64,000 nt of DNA from Seriola aureovittata (GCF_021018895.1 NC_079387.1:11532542-11596541); one strand, 5' to 3'. Positions 24,020 through 35,876 are shown, numbered from the stretch's first letter. Notes: generated by a model not told the origin, from the sequence alone. Translations and numbers: made by a program.

Positions 24020-24935
24020 TTGGTCATAGCTCTTTGTGAATCCTTATCAACATGGTAATGTTCTAAAACTGAATGTCAGTCAGTATAAAGTATAAAGAAT
24101 CATCAGATTCCTGATATTCTCAGGTATCAACAGTATCTGCGTCAGACGTCCAGAACCAGTCAGGACATAACTCAAACCCAGTTTCAGTTATTGAACTTTT
24201 ACTGCAGCAAACAACAGTGTTCGACCTCCAGCTGAACTGGAAGAAACGTTTCTTTGTTAAAAATAAAAAGGAGTGTGGGAAAGAAGTTGAATTATCTCCC
24301 TTTGTGTCTCTCGGAGGATCTGGAGGTCAGACTGAACTGCTCCTCACAGAGACTGAAACCAATGGTGCGTTCAGGCTCTCCTGGTCAACCTGAAACATTC
24401 AGTTGATGCAGAGCTGAACTGATCATGTTGTACCACGTTACTGGAACACACATCAATATAATCTGAATGTATCGGATATAATAATAATAATAATAATAAT
24501 AATATTGGTTATAATCTACCTGAGACTCCGACCTGGTGAACGCAGCGTAATATCAAAGTGAAGCCTCAAGTTTCTGATGGCAAGTCCACGTCAGGTCTCA
24601 AGACATTCAAAACAAGTCTGAGTCAAGACTCAAGACATCTCAGAGTCCAAGTCAAGGATCAAGTCCTTGAAGGAAAATCCAGGTCAAACCACAAGTCTCC
24701 ATGAACCAGTCAGAAGTCGAGGGACACATAACTCTTTGAAAATCCTTTTCAAGATGGTAATGTTCTAAAACTGAATATCAGCCAGTATAAAGTATAAAGA
24801 ATAATCAGATTCTTGACACTGTCAGGTATCAAAGTATCAGGCCATAAATCAAACCCAGTTTCAATAATTGAACTTTTACTGCAAAGCAAACAACAACAGT
24901 GTTCGACTTCCTGCTGAACTGTCAGAAACAAACAG
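24020..24935 (+). repeat. old direct repeat pair split by a recent mosaic insert
   Basis: Segments 24020-24246 and 24719-24935 align at roughly 80 per cent by eye, both containing GGTAATGTTCTAAAACTGAA and TTGAACTTTTACTGC. Between them, 24247-24718 is the internally shortened, otherwise identical copy of 20908-21730. Inside it an (AAT)n run at 24478-24504 replaces 23 source bases, and two source stretches (21208-21455 and 21572-21675) are missing. Confidence 0.88.
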
Positions 24936-26588
24936 TGAACAAGAAATCCTTCTGTACAAGCTGTTCATTTTCAACTCGAGGTAAAATCTTCAGGACCCTT
25001 TAAAATAAGGGAAGATTGAATCTATTAGAAATAAAATATGAAATAAATCCTCTGCTTAATGTTGTTCTTCATCTCCTGCTTCTTCTTATTAAACCATTAC
25101 CTTCTTCAGCCCAACTGTTTCCATCCATTATCTTTTGCTAAACGTATTTAAAGCAACATTTAACACTTGCTTTGTTTTCACAATAAACAAATATCAGTCT
25201 TATCATCTTCTTCTTCATCTTATCTATAATCCACCATCAGGAAACTGAGGCACCAGATGTTAGTGAACGTTTTTACAGTTTACAACTTCAGCTCTGATTG
25301 TGTCCAAACACTGATGTCACTAAAATCAACTACAATCATTTAAAGTATTGTCATGTTCATATTTTAAATTGTAGATGGTCCAACCCCCTTATATTTAAGC
25401 TTCATGTCTATAGCTGGTGCTGGTTATAGTTTAATAACCTTTATAGCAAACGATGCCTCAGACAAAGAACACTTACAAAATATTACAATACAGAAATGCT
25501 AAAGCTTAAATTACACAAGCAGCTAAATGAATTAAAGCTGAAGTTTGACGCTGTAAATCATTAGAAAACTGATCTGCTTCACAGACTTTTAATAAACCAA
25601 GAACTCCCTCCGTTGATCCGACACGCAGTAGACTGGAGCTGCCACCAGGTGTCAGTGTTTCATTTGAAATGAACGTTCATGTCCTGAGCTGCAGCTCAGC
25701 AGATTTACAGTCGGTCTGAAAACTACCAGAGTAAATGAGATTTGAAGTGTTTAATAATCCTGGAATTGATCTGATGAGTTAAAGTTAATACAAAGGCCGA
25801 ACATGTTTAGTGTGAGTCAGAAAGTTAAATTCCTTCTGCTCTCATGTCATTTCTCATATTTGCACTCCTCTGTGGTTTTAACTAAAATCCATGACATGGC
25901 TGGAAGGACTCACTGGATTATATTTATGTTTTCACTGTAAATCCCCAGAAGCTTCATTATATCACGGTTTTACTTTATCACTTTATTTAATTCAGTATCT
26001 TGATATTTCCACAGACGTGTAGTTTTTTTATAAATCATCTTTAATTTAAATCAGTGATTACAGATCAATTCTCAGATATTATGCAACTGATTAAAGGAAA
26101 AAATCTGAAGAAAATTTAAATGATCTACAGCTGAATATGGTATAATATATAGATGACAAAAATATAGTTGTAAATAACCCCACCTGATTTTAATACATGT
26201 GGAAACTAATCATTTATTTAATTGCCAAAAACTGGAAAAGAAGAAAACTGTTAATTACTAAATGATTATCAATATTTTAGATTTATTAAACCTTTTTTTA
26301 ACAGCTCGACTGAAGGCAAAAAATGAGACAAGATTGTGAGTAAAAGAGGAAAACAGGAAACAGAAACACGCAAAACTATAAATAAGAAAATATTAAAAAG
26401 ATAAAGGAGGAGCGTGGAGCCAGCAATATTTCCAATAACCGATAATCCATGATCCTGTATTTGTGTTGAAACTTAATCGATACTTTACCACCAGATTTTG
26501 TTCCTAACTTAATTTTCGCACAATGTGTGAGTTTAATCAACTTTGATCAATGATTCATAATTAGTTATTGATCATTAATATCAACTGT
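24936..26588. other. AT-rich DNA upstream of gli2; second CTCF-like site at 25642
   Basis: Unique AT-rich sequence. CCACCAGGTGTCAGT at 25642-25656 is one clear mismatch from a CTCF core. No exon is seen up to the promoter. Confidence 0.3.
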
Positions 26589-26599
26589 AATAATAATAA

Positions 26600-26720
26600 T
26601 AATAACTGTTACACTGATTATCGGACACCCTGAAGGTTTGTCCGGTCCGTCCCGTCCGAGATGGGGGGGGGGGGGGGCAGAGAGGGGGGGGAGGGGGGGG
26701 CAGAGAAGGAGGGGAAGAAG
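26600..26720 (+). promoter_or_regulatory. gli2: probable gli2 promoter core, TATA-less, with G-tracts
   Basis: The sequence switches here from AT-rich DNA with an (AAT)n run (about 26589-26604) to GC-rich DNA. It holds three long G-runs between about 26662 and 26700, separated by CAGAGA and A interruptions, and several GTCCGTCC-like repeats near 26638-26658. I see no TATA box at the expected spacing. A GC-rich, TATA-less promoter is usual for developmental transcription factors. The call rests on proximity to the presumed exon 1. Confidence 0.4.
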
Positions 26721-26881
26721 TGAAGTGTAGAGAGAGGGGTGGGCGCATCCTGGACTCTCCACAGCTCCGCAGCATCCCCGTCAAACAGCCCGCGGCCGAA
26801 AAGTTGCGTTTCCTCACTTCTCAGTCTCTTCGCTGCTCTGCGCGTTTCCTCTCAACTTTCCAGCAGCGGGAAGGATCCGTG

Positions 26882-26905
26882 ATGCGGACAGACGCGGAGA
26901 AGTGA
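26882..26905 (+). other. upstream ORF 1 in gli2 5'UTR (7 codons)
   Basis: An ATG at 26882 opens a seven-codon frame (MRTDAEK, stop TGA) inside the presumed 5'UTR. It is the first of three ATGs on the leader. It counts as an upstream ORF only if transcription starts before 26882. Confidence 0.4.
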
Positions 26906-26910
26906 ACTTT

Positions 26911-27072
26911 ATGTCCACGCCGAGGGCGCGCGCTCTTCTTGGGGATACTTTTTATTTTTCCAAAACACGCGCGTCTTCCTGTAGATGGGATTTCATGTTC
27001 CTGCGGGGGATTTCTACACCGCGCCGTCTTTCTGTTTCTTCTTCTTCTTCCCCGCCGAGAGAAAAAGTTTGA
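26911..27072 (+). other. upstream ORF 2 in gli2 5'UTR (53 codons)
   Basis: The ATG at 26911 opens a 53-codon frame closed by TGA at 27070, wholly inside exon 1. The product is basic and serine-rich and resembles no family I know. A 53-codon upstream frame would be expected to reduce initiation at the main gli2 ATG. A role is inferred from position only. Confidence 0.4.
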
Positions 27073-27077
27073 CTTGA
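26985..27077 (+). other. upstream ORF 3 in gli2 5'UTR (30 codons)
   Basis: The ATG at 26985, followed by GGA (G at +4), opens a 30-codon frame that overlaps upstream ORF 2 in another frame and stops at 27075-27077. It encodes a phenylalanine run from a CTT repeat. It adds to the upstream-start load of this leader. Confidence 0.35.
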
Positions 27078-28214
27078 ACCAGAGTGAAGGAGAAGGAGGA
27101 AGAGGAGGAGGAGGAGGAGAAGGAGCCGAGGCGGAGGGGTCGAGAGGACAGAACCCGCCCGGGCCGAGGAGTCGGGACACGGTGAGTCGGACTCGGTGTT
27201 GACCATGTGCTCAGGGAAACTGGAGCTCTGATGTCTGAGTTTGAAAACTGGCGATAAATAAGAGAGTAAACTGACAGAAACTTCTAATTATTATTTTAGT
27301 GCTTTAATTAAATCATATACTTCATAATGAGTTCATTAAATTCTGTTATTTACATCGTTATAATACAACAACATCAATTTATTCACTTTCAATTTTAAAC
27401 TGATGCAAAACTTCTTTTCTCTTTAAATGTGGTGTGAGAATATTTCACCTCTGACTGTTTGTTAGTAAGATATGAAATGATGTGGATCGGCCACTTCAGG
27501 CCTTGAAACAGTAAAGAGGACAAACTGACTGTAGGAACTTTTTAGAAATAACCATTTAAGGTTATTTGAGGTTTACACTGATGCCGGAATCCCAGGAATT
27601 TGCAACCTGATATTTAAGATGCTCTCCAGTAAATCAGCCTGCACACAGAGGATTTTAAACTTCTTCTTCTCTCTGCGTCTTTTCTCTGAAATACTCAAAC
27701 TTCCTCTCGTGCGTGACGGACAGAGTTTAATGTTTCCACCATGAAAAGAAGCTAAAATAAATCATTCATGTGATTCTGTAGAGGAAGTCAGGTCTGATCA
27801 CTCACAGCTTGGATTGATTTCCCCTCAAAGAAGCTCATAAAACTCATTAACATTAAGATTACAGCTTTTAATTGATGCTTTTTGTTTTTCTGCAGCTTCA
27901 TTTCAAACTGTAGGAAAAGGCCTCACACATTCAGCCCCTTCCTGTTTTCTTCTGTCGGACATTAAAGATAAATCAGTGCAGCAACCATCAGCACATTTTA
28001 ATAATTCAACAAGCGAATATAAGCAAGTAAAACAACTAAAATGATGCCCGTCTAAAAAACTAAATACACCAGGCTCGTTCCCTCCCTCTCACACAAGATT
28101 TTTTTAATGCTGAATGGCCGGTTGCATTCATTTGCATCAGAAAAAAAGTTTTAGTGCATTTGCCATTGTGCAGAATGAAGAGTTCCAGCAGTCAGGGGGC
28201 AGGGGGGAGTGAAA

Positions 28215-28720
28215 AGATGTGAAGAAATAATGGGGCCCCTCACATTATTCAGCATGACATGGGGGCTTCCCAAACCTGTGATGGGGATGTCACTTTCATC
28301 CCGCCCCGAGCGCCTTCCCGTGCTGTCATTTTCACACATTCCCTCGTCTTTAATGATCGCAGCTCTGATTCTCTGGCAAATCTGTGGACGGTTCATAAAG
28401 AGTGCGAACGCGGGGAAGTGATGGATTCAGTGCAAAAAAAAAAAGAGAAAGAAAAAAGAACGGGGGAAAGAAAAGAGTCTGGCATGCAGGCGGTTGCAGG
28501 GCGCGATAAATGTGAATTGGAAGTGAGTAAAACGCCCCGCTGTGAGGACTCAAAAGTCTCTTATCCCACAAAACAACAAGTCCACACCAATTACGCCATG
28601 TGGCCCCGGGGCAGTTGTTCCTTGTGGGTTTTGTGGAGAAAAGAAGCATCAGTGGCTTTACACAAGCAGGGGAGTAAATCCACCAGGGCCGGAGGGAAAA
28701 GGCTCCCTGCATCTTTTATC
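28215..28720. promoter_or_regulatory. candidate enhancer block, intron 1
   Basis: Complex unique sequence of even composition, interrupted by an A-rich stretch at 28432-28475. A 218-codon frame starting at 28259 crosses the A-rich stretch and looks fortuitous. The candidate status rests on texture and on its place in a GLI2 intron. Confidence 0.3.
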
Positions 28721-28869
28721 ATTCACCAGCAAAACCTCCGAACCTGCTTCAACACACACTTCACACTTCCAGCAACACGAGCAGCCGCAGACACACACAC
28801 GACCGACGAGCTCTCAGCCAAGTCTCAGCCGTCAGGTTTATCTTTAACATTTTATTTCCTCCAAAATAA

Positions 28870-29160
28870 AACCAGCATCAAACTCTGGAAAATGATTATT
28901 TTATTCTTAGATTAGTTTCTGTCAATTAACCAATCAATTAATTTACTAATTGCTCAGACTTTACTGATTCACAGAGAGCACATAAAATATGACCTTTCAG
29001 TATAAAAGTTTTGTAAGAATTAAAACATCTTTTAAGGTGATAAGTTTGAACCTTATTCATCTGAATTTGTCGGACAAAAACCCGACAGACCAGGTGATTA
29101 ACGATCAGTAGATAATTCTGATCAATATTTAACTCATTAAATATGCATAAATGCCAAATA
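28870..29160. mobile_element. probable relic of the same MITE-like family
   Basis: AATGATTATTTTATTC, CAATTAACCAATCAATTAAT, TTGTCGGACAAAAACC and AAATATGCATAAATGCCAAA echo pieces of the repeat at 16878-17134 and its longer relatives in fishes. Strongly diverged. Confidence 0.3.
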
Positions 29161-29830
29161 ATCTGAAGATCTGTGATTTTACATTTTATCAGCTCAACGG
29201 TTGAAAATCCTCCTCGTCTTATTTTAGAGAAACCTGCGAGTGTGTTCCAGGCTGTAGGACTCCGCCACACTTCCTCTGGTGTGTTTGGATTACAGCTGTT
29301 ATGGATTTATGTTTGAGTGGATTACTCTGTTTGCTTTTCCCGCTGACCCCTGCTAATCACCGGCAAACAGCTTCAACAGTGAACCCAGCTCCAACAGATC
29401 AGACGCTCCAGTGCTGAGGGAATGAAGAGAGAAGAAGTTCCTTCATGTCTTTCTCCTCTCTAACGCTCTGAGCTGCACATCCACATCCAGTGTGTGACTC
29501 ACTGTGAAACTCTGGTCACTTCTTCTACCAGATCTTTCATGACATGAGAAACTTCCTCCGACAGAGGAAAGCAGCGATCAGGCAGCGGCAATTACACATG
29601 ATGAAAACAGAGCTGTGTTTAATGCAACGCCGTCACACACACACACACACACATAGACCAAGAGACATCACAAATCAAAGGTCCAGGGGCCGCTGGGGGC
29701 CTGTAGCTTTTCCTCTTTGCTGTGTACGTAAAGCTCCTCGGGATCGGCTTTGATGCGTCTGTTAATTAACTCCTGAAGGGACGCGGCAACGCCACGCTCA
29801 GGCCTGACAGCCGCTGAGCAGGGGAGGCCG
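29161..29830. other. intron 1, nothing recognised
   Basis: Unique sequence with a short (CA)n at 29635-29652. Confidence 0.3.
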
Positions 29831-29884
29831 AGTGTGTGTGTGTGTGTGTGCATGTGTGTGTGTGTGTGTGTGTGCGTGTGTGTG

Positions 29885-29927
<43 letters not shown>
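29831..29927. repeat. (GT)n microsatellite with CATG and CG interruptions
   Basis: About 48 GT units with three small interruptions. Confidence 0.95.
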
Positions 29928-29928
<1 letters not shown>

Positions 29929-30343
29929 AATCTGAAGGGCGGATGTGAAGGGTGCCCCACGCTGTGAGGAAAGACGCCCGCGATGACATTTTGACACGCT
30001 GTGAAACGAATGATCCAGATCTCAGAGAAGTGTAGGCTGTGTGTGGAGGGACAGACCCCCCCCCCCCCTTCAGCGGGGTGCGTTTGGTTATCACAGGGCG
30101 GTTATCACCAGATCTGATAGCTTTGCCATGTTCAATGATGGCCTCACGCGGCGCAGAGGATGACTGGCTGCTTGGTGATGAAGAGCCGAGCGGCGGTGGA
30201 AGTGAGAACAGGCTGTGAACCGCCGCCGGCCGCAGGAGCATCAACCAGCAACAAACGCCACAGAGCTTTGTTGTTTTTTTCCTTCCCAAAAATTTTTTAA
30301 CATGTGGCGTCCCTGCGGGGCCATGTGGTATTCTTTAGCAATC

Positions 30344-30345
<2 letters not shown>

Positions 30346-30380
<35 letters not shown>
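30346..30380 (-). repeat. poly-C tract (35), poly-G on the minus strand
   Basis: Thirty-five uninterrupted Cs, the longest homopolymer in the window. A shorter C-run lies at 30056-30068. Exact length is unreliable in any assembly. Confidence 0.9.
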
Positions 30381-30382
<2 letters not shown>

Positions 30383-30794
30383 CCTCGTCCTTCCGTGAGC
30401 TCAATCAGACCTTGAGGTCAGGAGGAATCTGTCCGGCCCCCGGAGGCCCCCCGCTTCTTCTTTCCTCCCTCCAGGAAGGGAGGGTGCGCGTCAGGGGCCG
30501 GGGACAGACTTCATCCTGGGGGCCCCTGGAGGTCTGTGACATGCCGTTAGTGACGGGGGCCTCAGCAGGTTTTCCAGCGTGTCAGAGACCATTAGCTCTG
30601 GTTTCAGGTGCGAGCGGCGCTGCTGCTGTTTGACAGCTGTGAACCTGAGAGGCCACGCCTCCGACCGAAGCACGAGCACCAACGCATCAAAATACTCCGA
30701 GATTACACAGAAAACTACAGTACACTACAAGTATCAGAAGTACCTCCAGGGTCCATACTGACATTTATATATTAACATGTACAGTCTTTAATGG

Positions 30795-30798
<4 letters not shown>

Positions 30799-30850
<52 letters not shown>

Positions 30851-31000
30851 ACAGTAACATGAAGAAGACAATCTGACACAGTATCCTACATTTACATTTA
30901 TCACACTGTGATGCAAATACTCCAGTTATTCTTGACTGCATTATGTTGTGCAGGTGTTCACGCACATTATTATGTATTCACACACACACACACACACACT
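30799..31000. repeat. (GT)n at 30799-30848 and (CA)n at 30979-31000
   Basis: Two dinucleotide runs of opposite phase about 130 bp apart could pair as an imperfect inverted repeat. Confidence 0.9.
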
Positions 31001-31599
31001 GATGGTTAGCCAACTGTGACTCAGAGCAGCAGGGAGTTTCCCTGGACGCTTCATGTAAGAGCGATGGTGAGCAGCTATCACTCTCAACACTCACAGAGTC
31101 TGAACAAACCTGCGTTTGTCGCCTTGTTTTGTTGCTAAGTGAAGTCGTCATGGTTTCCACGTCCGACATCACATTCAGTGTAGTTCAGTTCAGGATTCAT
31201 GATCTGTGTGCTCCTGATTTACACTAATCACTTCACTGAAAACACTTTGATGGCAAATAAATGATCTAACAGAAGACAGACAGACACAGTATGGATCTAT
31301 AAGTATAGTATAGTATAAGACTCACTGTAGGTGCTGATAAACGATTGGTCCGTCCGGGCGGCGAGCAGGAAGTGAGTGGTCCAAACTGCTGCTGTAAAAC
31401 AGCGAGTGGCCGCGCTGCAGCCGCACCATTTGGCCGAGGGTCAGGGATCAAAGCAGTCAGGCCTCGGCGGTCAGTGTGGACTCGACGCCGTCGGCATGCA
31501 GAGCTGGGGGGGGGGGGGGAGACACACATATGGCAGGACTTCAGTGAAGATGACAGAGACAACTGCAGCTTGTGATCTCAGGAGCAGGATCACAGTGGG
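31000..31599. other. intron 1, nothing recognised
   Basis: Unique sequence with a 13-G run at 31506-31519. No exon is seen. Confidence 0.3.
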
Positions 31600-31665
31600 T
31601 GGGTTTAGTGTCCTGCTCAGAGATGCTTGGGCACTGGAGGTTGCAGGTTTGATTCCTCATCCCCC
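31600..31665 (+). mobile_element. tRNA-like SINE relic
   Basis: GTGTCCTGCTCAGAGATGC then GGTTGCAGGTTTGATTCCTC resembles a tRNA-derived element with a degraded B-box (GGTTTGATTCC). A C-run follows at 31661-31671. Confidence 0.35.
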
Positions 31666-31823
31666 CCCCCCCAGTTATTCCCTCTCTCTCTGGGTGTTTC
31701 TGATGTTAACTGTCGGCTGGTTCACATCTGAACTTGTGTAAATGTTTTCTGAGACTTCATCAGATCCACAGTGACGTACAGAGCTGCTCTGCTGTTTCAC
31801 CAGCAGCTTCAACACATGAGACT

Positions 31824-31861
31824 TATATATATATATTATATATATTATATATTATATATAT
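31824..31861. repeat. (TA)n-rich run
   Basis: TATA/ATTA alternation of about 38 bases. Confidence 0.85.
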
Positions 31862-32649
31862 GTTGAACAGAAAACATGGCCAACAACAAACGCTAGAAAC
31901 AGTCAGTGCAAACAGACCAAAACTACCAGCTGGTAGTTTCCTTTTCCCTTCACGGCCCAGGCTTCAGTTGGAGGCTTCAGTTGGTTTAAAAGCAGAAACA
32001 CTTGAGCTCATTATTGCTGCTTCTTTCTTTAATCGTTAACTCTCAACGTTTCCTACAACTGTTCTGAATAAAGCTGCAGTCCAGAATATTCAGTTTGCAC
32101 TGAAATAAAACAGAAAAGCAAACCCTCACATTTAACGAGCAGGAACCAGAGACGGGTTCATGGATCAATCATCTACATGATTGACTCCGTTTGAAAATAA
32201 AATAAAGGTATGACTGCCGGAGCCTCGCAGGAAGCAGGAAGCTACCTTGAAGAAATAAAAGCCAGGTCAGGGTCGCTGTGGCGCACAGGTGGGAGGCGGC
32301 GGGAGCGGAGCTGAATCCTCCTCCTCTGAACTCAGCAGCCACATCTGTTTGCTGTTGTGAAGGCAGCAGCAGCTCAGCCACAGGATATTGAACATCCAGG
32401 CTGACAGACGGGTGTGAAGCTGCTCACACTGACACAGGCTGTTGTTCCCGTCAGTCTCCTCTGTTTATTATCAACCGAAGGACAAACGGCCAAACAAACA
32501 GTAAGACACCAACAAGAGGCTTCATCATATCTGGCCTCATGGGAGCACTTCCTGTCTCCCTCGTGCTCTGTTTTTAGCTCTCAGATCGGGGCTTGTGGGT
32601 CTCACTGCTTCTCTGGAAGTCGAGAGAACGAGTCTGAGGAAGTCGGTAT

Positions 32650-33010
32650 AAATTCAAATGTCACTGTTAGCCTCTATTTGTGCTTTCGCTGCTCGTCCAA
32701 TAAACCACCGTCTTTGGGTTGAAGCCGGATTCTATTTTCGACTCGCCACCGACCGGGGCTTCTTTTATGGGATAGCTATTATTCAAAGGAGAATACGTGT
32801 AGGGCCCAACCATAAATTCCAGCAAGTGGCCCTTCGAACGAGGAGCCGTGCCGAGGAATTGACTACGTGCTCTGTGATTTTACTCGGGTACGCCGTGACC
32901 TTTTGAGCTGAGACAGACTCATTTGTTTGCTTGACAAGAGCTGCTCTAATAATTCAGGGGGACAGTGGCTGCTGGTAATATTCGGTGATGAGCCAAACTG
33001 TACTGCTGTG
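32650..33010. promoter_or_regulatory. candidate enhancer block, intron 1
   Basis: Highly complex unique sequence, distinct from its flanks. It contains CCAATAAACCACCG (CCAAT and RUNX-like), TATTATTCAAAGG (TCF/LEF-like, core 32784-32789), CATAAATTCC and CTAATAATTC. No frame of credible length spans it. Its texture is typical of deeply conserved vertebrate enhancers. Confidence 0.4.
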
Positions 33011-33845
33011 AGCCGCCTACACCTGGAAGGCAGGGGCATTTGTTTTCCTGACGCAGGAAATACCCTCTCACTGCAGGCTGTTTGACTCCTGTGAGTCGGG
33101 GCCTCCACAGCACTAATACACACCCTGTGTCTGAGTGTTTGTGGGCCCTCAGGCTTCTCTCAGTTAGTCACAGGTGTTGTTGTGCAGGCAGCAGTCTGTC
33201 TCTGCGGAGGCCGAGTCAGAGTGCATCACGGTGTCGGATGTGCATCGTTACATTGTGAAGTGTGTGTCAGTAAAACTGTAAAAACTACAAACCTGCGACT
33301 TTTATGCAGAAACAAAACAGCAAAGCTTGTAACAGTCGTACAGGAAGTGGAATATTAAAACACGGTTAACAGGAAGTGATGAAGAGTAAAGTGTCTGCAG
33401 ACAGAAGCTGGTTACAGCAGAGCAGCAGAGACTTCTGAGGTGACAGAACAAACACTCATTGATTTCAGCACAATGACTGGACAGAGAGGGGGGAGGGGCG
33501 CTCTGAAGCTCTTCCCTTAAATAACCTTATTGTAAGGATCTCTTTGTTGGCCATTATACTCAAATGAATCACTGTGAGTCCTCAGAGAGGAGCCCACAGT
33601 CAACAGTGGGAGGTGACGGTTAATTACACCACTAACTGAGCTATTGACTTGCTAACCTGGTTGTTAGCTACCTCTACAAGGCGAGTCAGTGGTAGCCGCT
33701 CTCCCGTGTCACCTCTGGTCAGGGGTTATTCTCTGGTTTCACTAATCTACATTTTGAGGAATATTTAAACAGCTGATCAGACGTTTAAACTGTATTAAAC
33801 CTGAATCTTCTTCATGCTACAAGAAAACCATTGACGCTCACTTTA
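33010..33845. other. intron 1, nothing recognised
   Basis: Unique sequence with no exon, RNA or repeat family seen. Confidence 0.3.
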
Positions 33846-33890
33846 ATATATATATTTATATATCTATATATACATACACACATATATAAA
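33845..33890. repeat. (TA)n-rich run
   Basis: Degenerate TATATA/TACATA alternation. Confidence 0.8.
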
Positions 33891-34078
33891 GAGGAGCAGC
33901 GTGTTACTGGAGCTTAAATCTTGGTCAGGCTGCAGAGCCAACACCAATCACTAAGCACCTACATGTGTGAACAGCAAATGTTAAGCCTGACTAATAATGA
34001 TTTGCGAGGAGAGATCAGAGGACTGCGAGCGTGAAAGACCGCCATTATGTGCCTCATATATCACCTCAACTAAAGGGG

Positions 34079-34080
<2 letters not shown>

Positions 34081-34122
<42 letters not shown>

Positions 34123-34132
34123 GGGGGGGGGG
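34081..34132 (+). repeat. (TG)20 followed by 12-13 G
   Basis: A pure TG run passes directly into a poly-G run at 34120-34132. Confidence 0.95.
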
Positions 34133-34139
34133 ACTTCCC

Positions 34140-35876
34140 ATGAGGCTTCACTCCTGGCCTCTCACACCTGTTACACAGACTCATCCACAGCAATAAAGAC
34201 AGCAGGCCGAGCTGTCAGTCAGACACTCGGCTTTGTTAAAGAGGCAGTAAAGAGCGTTTGGTAGTTTACAAACTCAATCAACTGCTGCTTCATTAAAGTG
34301 TGTGACCTACAACAGTGTTGTTACAGGGTCGTCCTGTAACCACAAGGTCACAGGTCCGGTTCCTGAATTTCCACAACTGTTTCCAGTCATGTGATTTCAG
34401 TTCACACTCCTGCTTTCAGCTCCGTGTATTTAATGAATAAATACTGGTTGTATTTTTAATTATATAATTATATTAGAGTTTGATTCCAGGTCATCTGCCC
34501 TTATTGATCTGCCCCTCAGTGAAACAGCAGCAGACTGCAGCTCCTAACACTGTACTGTTAGTCAGTATTAGATAGCATTAGCATTTAGCTAGTTTGGCCT
34601 GATATTAATCATTTATCAGGTGTGTTACACTTTCCTGTGAGAAGTTATCATCCCCCTGCCTTCATCTGCTTTTAATGATTATAGATTATTAATTTGTTGA
34701 TGAACTGATAATTAATTCTTTCAGCCTGACTCCTCACCTGCTGCTGAGGAGAGACGTGTGTTGTAATAATTAAATATGTGGCGTTACAACAACATGGTGT
34801 CTGATGGTGACCAGCAGCTGGTCTCAGCCTCAGACTACACAGATGATTTCAGTCCTGATGGAAGCTGAAGGAAAAGTCTCAGTCCTCATTTCTCTCGTGT
34901 CTTTGAAGCTAAAGTCGTATTGTTCTAACTGTTCAGGCCACAAAGCCTGTGTGAATAGCGCTGGAAGAAAGGTCAATAGTCAAATAAACTTTGATGAGAC
35001 CCCCACCTCTTCATCCCCCGTCCCCTTTAACCCCCAAAACCCCCGTGCCGACCCCGGGTCCCCGCTGCCAGAAAGCAAATTGAGTCGTGAATCTCGGGGG
35101 TTCTGGGGGAGGACAGAAAGCCCCCGCACGGTGAGCCGTCTTTCATGACGAGATCCTCTGACATGTTGTCCCGGCGCCGCAGGAGAAACTCTGGTGTCAG
35201 AGGTCCGTGTGACTCTCAGATCCATCAGGAGTCAATCAACACTTCAGGCTTCGTCATGAAGGATGGAGGACACGCTGGCTACCCGGGAGTTTGACCTTTT
35301 GACCTTCTGGTTATTAAAAGTCACATTTATTTCCTTTCTATACTTAAATATATTAGTTATATCAACCAGTTGGCTTTTTCTTTTTACAACTTTCAGGTGC
35401 ACTTACTAGCTTTTTGTGGAGATTTCAACCACTTCTAAAGGTCTTCCTCACACACAACCTCATTCCCCCACATGACCAAGTGTTATCACTTCACCTAAAT
35501 CCCATACTTTAGTCACATGACGACAACAGAGGAAGACCATAAGATGCCATTTTTGACATTTTGTCTTTGTCAGTTTAAAATCAGCTTACAGACGAGGTGT
35601 GCTTGGAGCAGCAGTTGTAGATGAATGTGTTTGATGGATATTAAATCAGTGAAATCTGCAGCTGTGTTGTCTGTGACTGTCTCTCCCTCAGAGCTCCTCA
35701 CCAGGGTTTAATGAACGCTCTTGAGCGGGAACATCGGCGTCCTCTCAGTGCGTCCGGAGTGCGTCTTGAGTCGAGTCCCGAGTGTCCTCATCTCATCCCA
35801 AATTAACACTTGCTCTCCTCAGCGTGGCCCTGAGTGCACTCAGCTAACAGCTCCTTTTGTGTCCTTCCTCTTTCAG
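34140..35876. other. intron 1, 3' part
   Basis: Unique sequence. A fragment at 34322-34365 (AAGGTCACAGGTCCGGTTCC) weakly resembles a tRNA B-box. A GC-rich patch lies at 35010-35135. No exon is seen before the exon 2 acceptor. Confidence 0.3.

Larger units (their letters stand above)
26700..27181 (+). other. gli2: gli2 exon 1, 5' untranslated (5' end approximate)
   Basis: This is the probable non-coding first exon of gli2. The region is markedly richer in GC and CpG than its flanks (for example around 26770-26900 and 27120-27181) and ends at a strong donor, ACACG|GTGAGT, with GT at 27182-27183. It lies 8.7 kb before the exon that holds the start codon. Mammalian GLI2 likewise has a non-coding first exon, with the METSAS start in exon 2. 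The region also has a polypyrimidine stretch near 27030-27055 and a GGA-rich stretch near 27085-27125. The transcription start cannot be read from sequence; 26700 is a guess at the edge of the GC-rich block after the G-tracts. The link to exon 2 is inferred from position, strand and splice sites, not from a transcript. Confidence 0.6.
27182..35876 (+). other. gli2: gli2 intron 1
   Basis: This is the 8.7-kb intron between the untranslated exon and the start-codon exon, opening GTGAGT and closing TTTCAG. It holds simple repeats ((GT)n at 29831 and 30799, 35 Cs at 30346, TA-rich runs at 31824 and 33845, (GT)n-(G)n at 34081), two tRNA-like repeat relics, and two unique blocks that look regulatory (about 28215-28720 and 32650-33010). 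I see no additional exon. Confidence 0.6.

Noticed and set aside
28259..28915. 218-codon + strand frame in intron 1
   Set aside because: It crosses an A-rich run and an intronic unique block, has no recognisable domain and lies within the gli2 intron on the same strand without splice signals.
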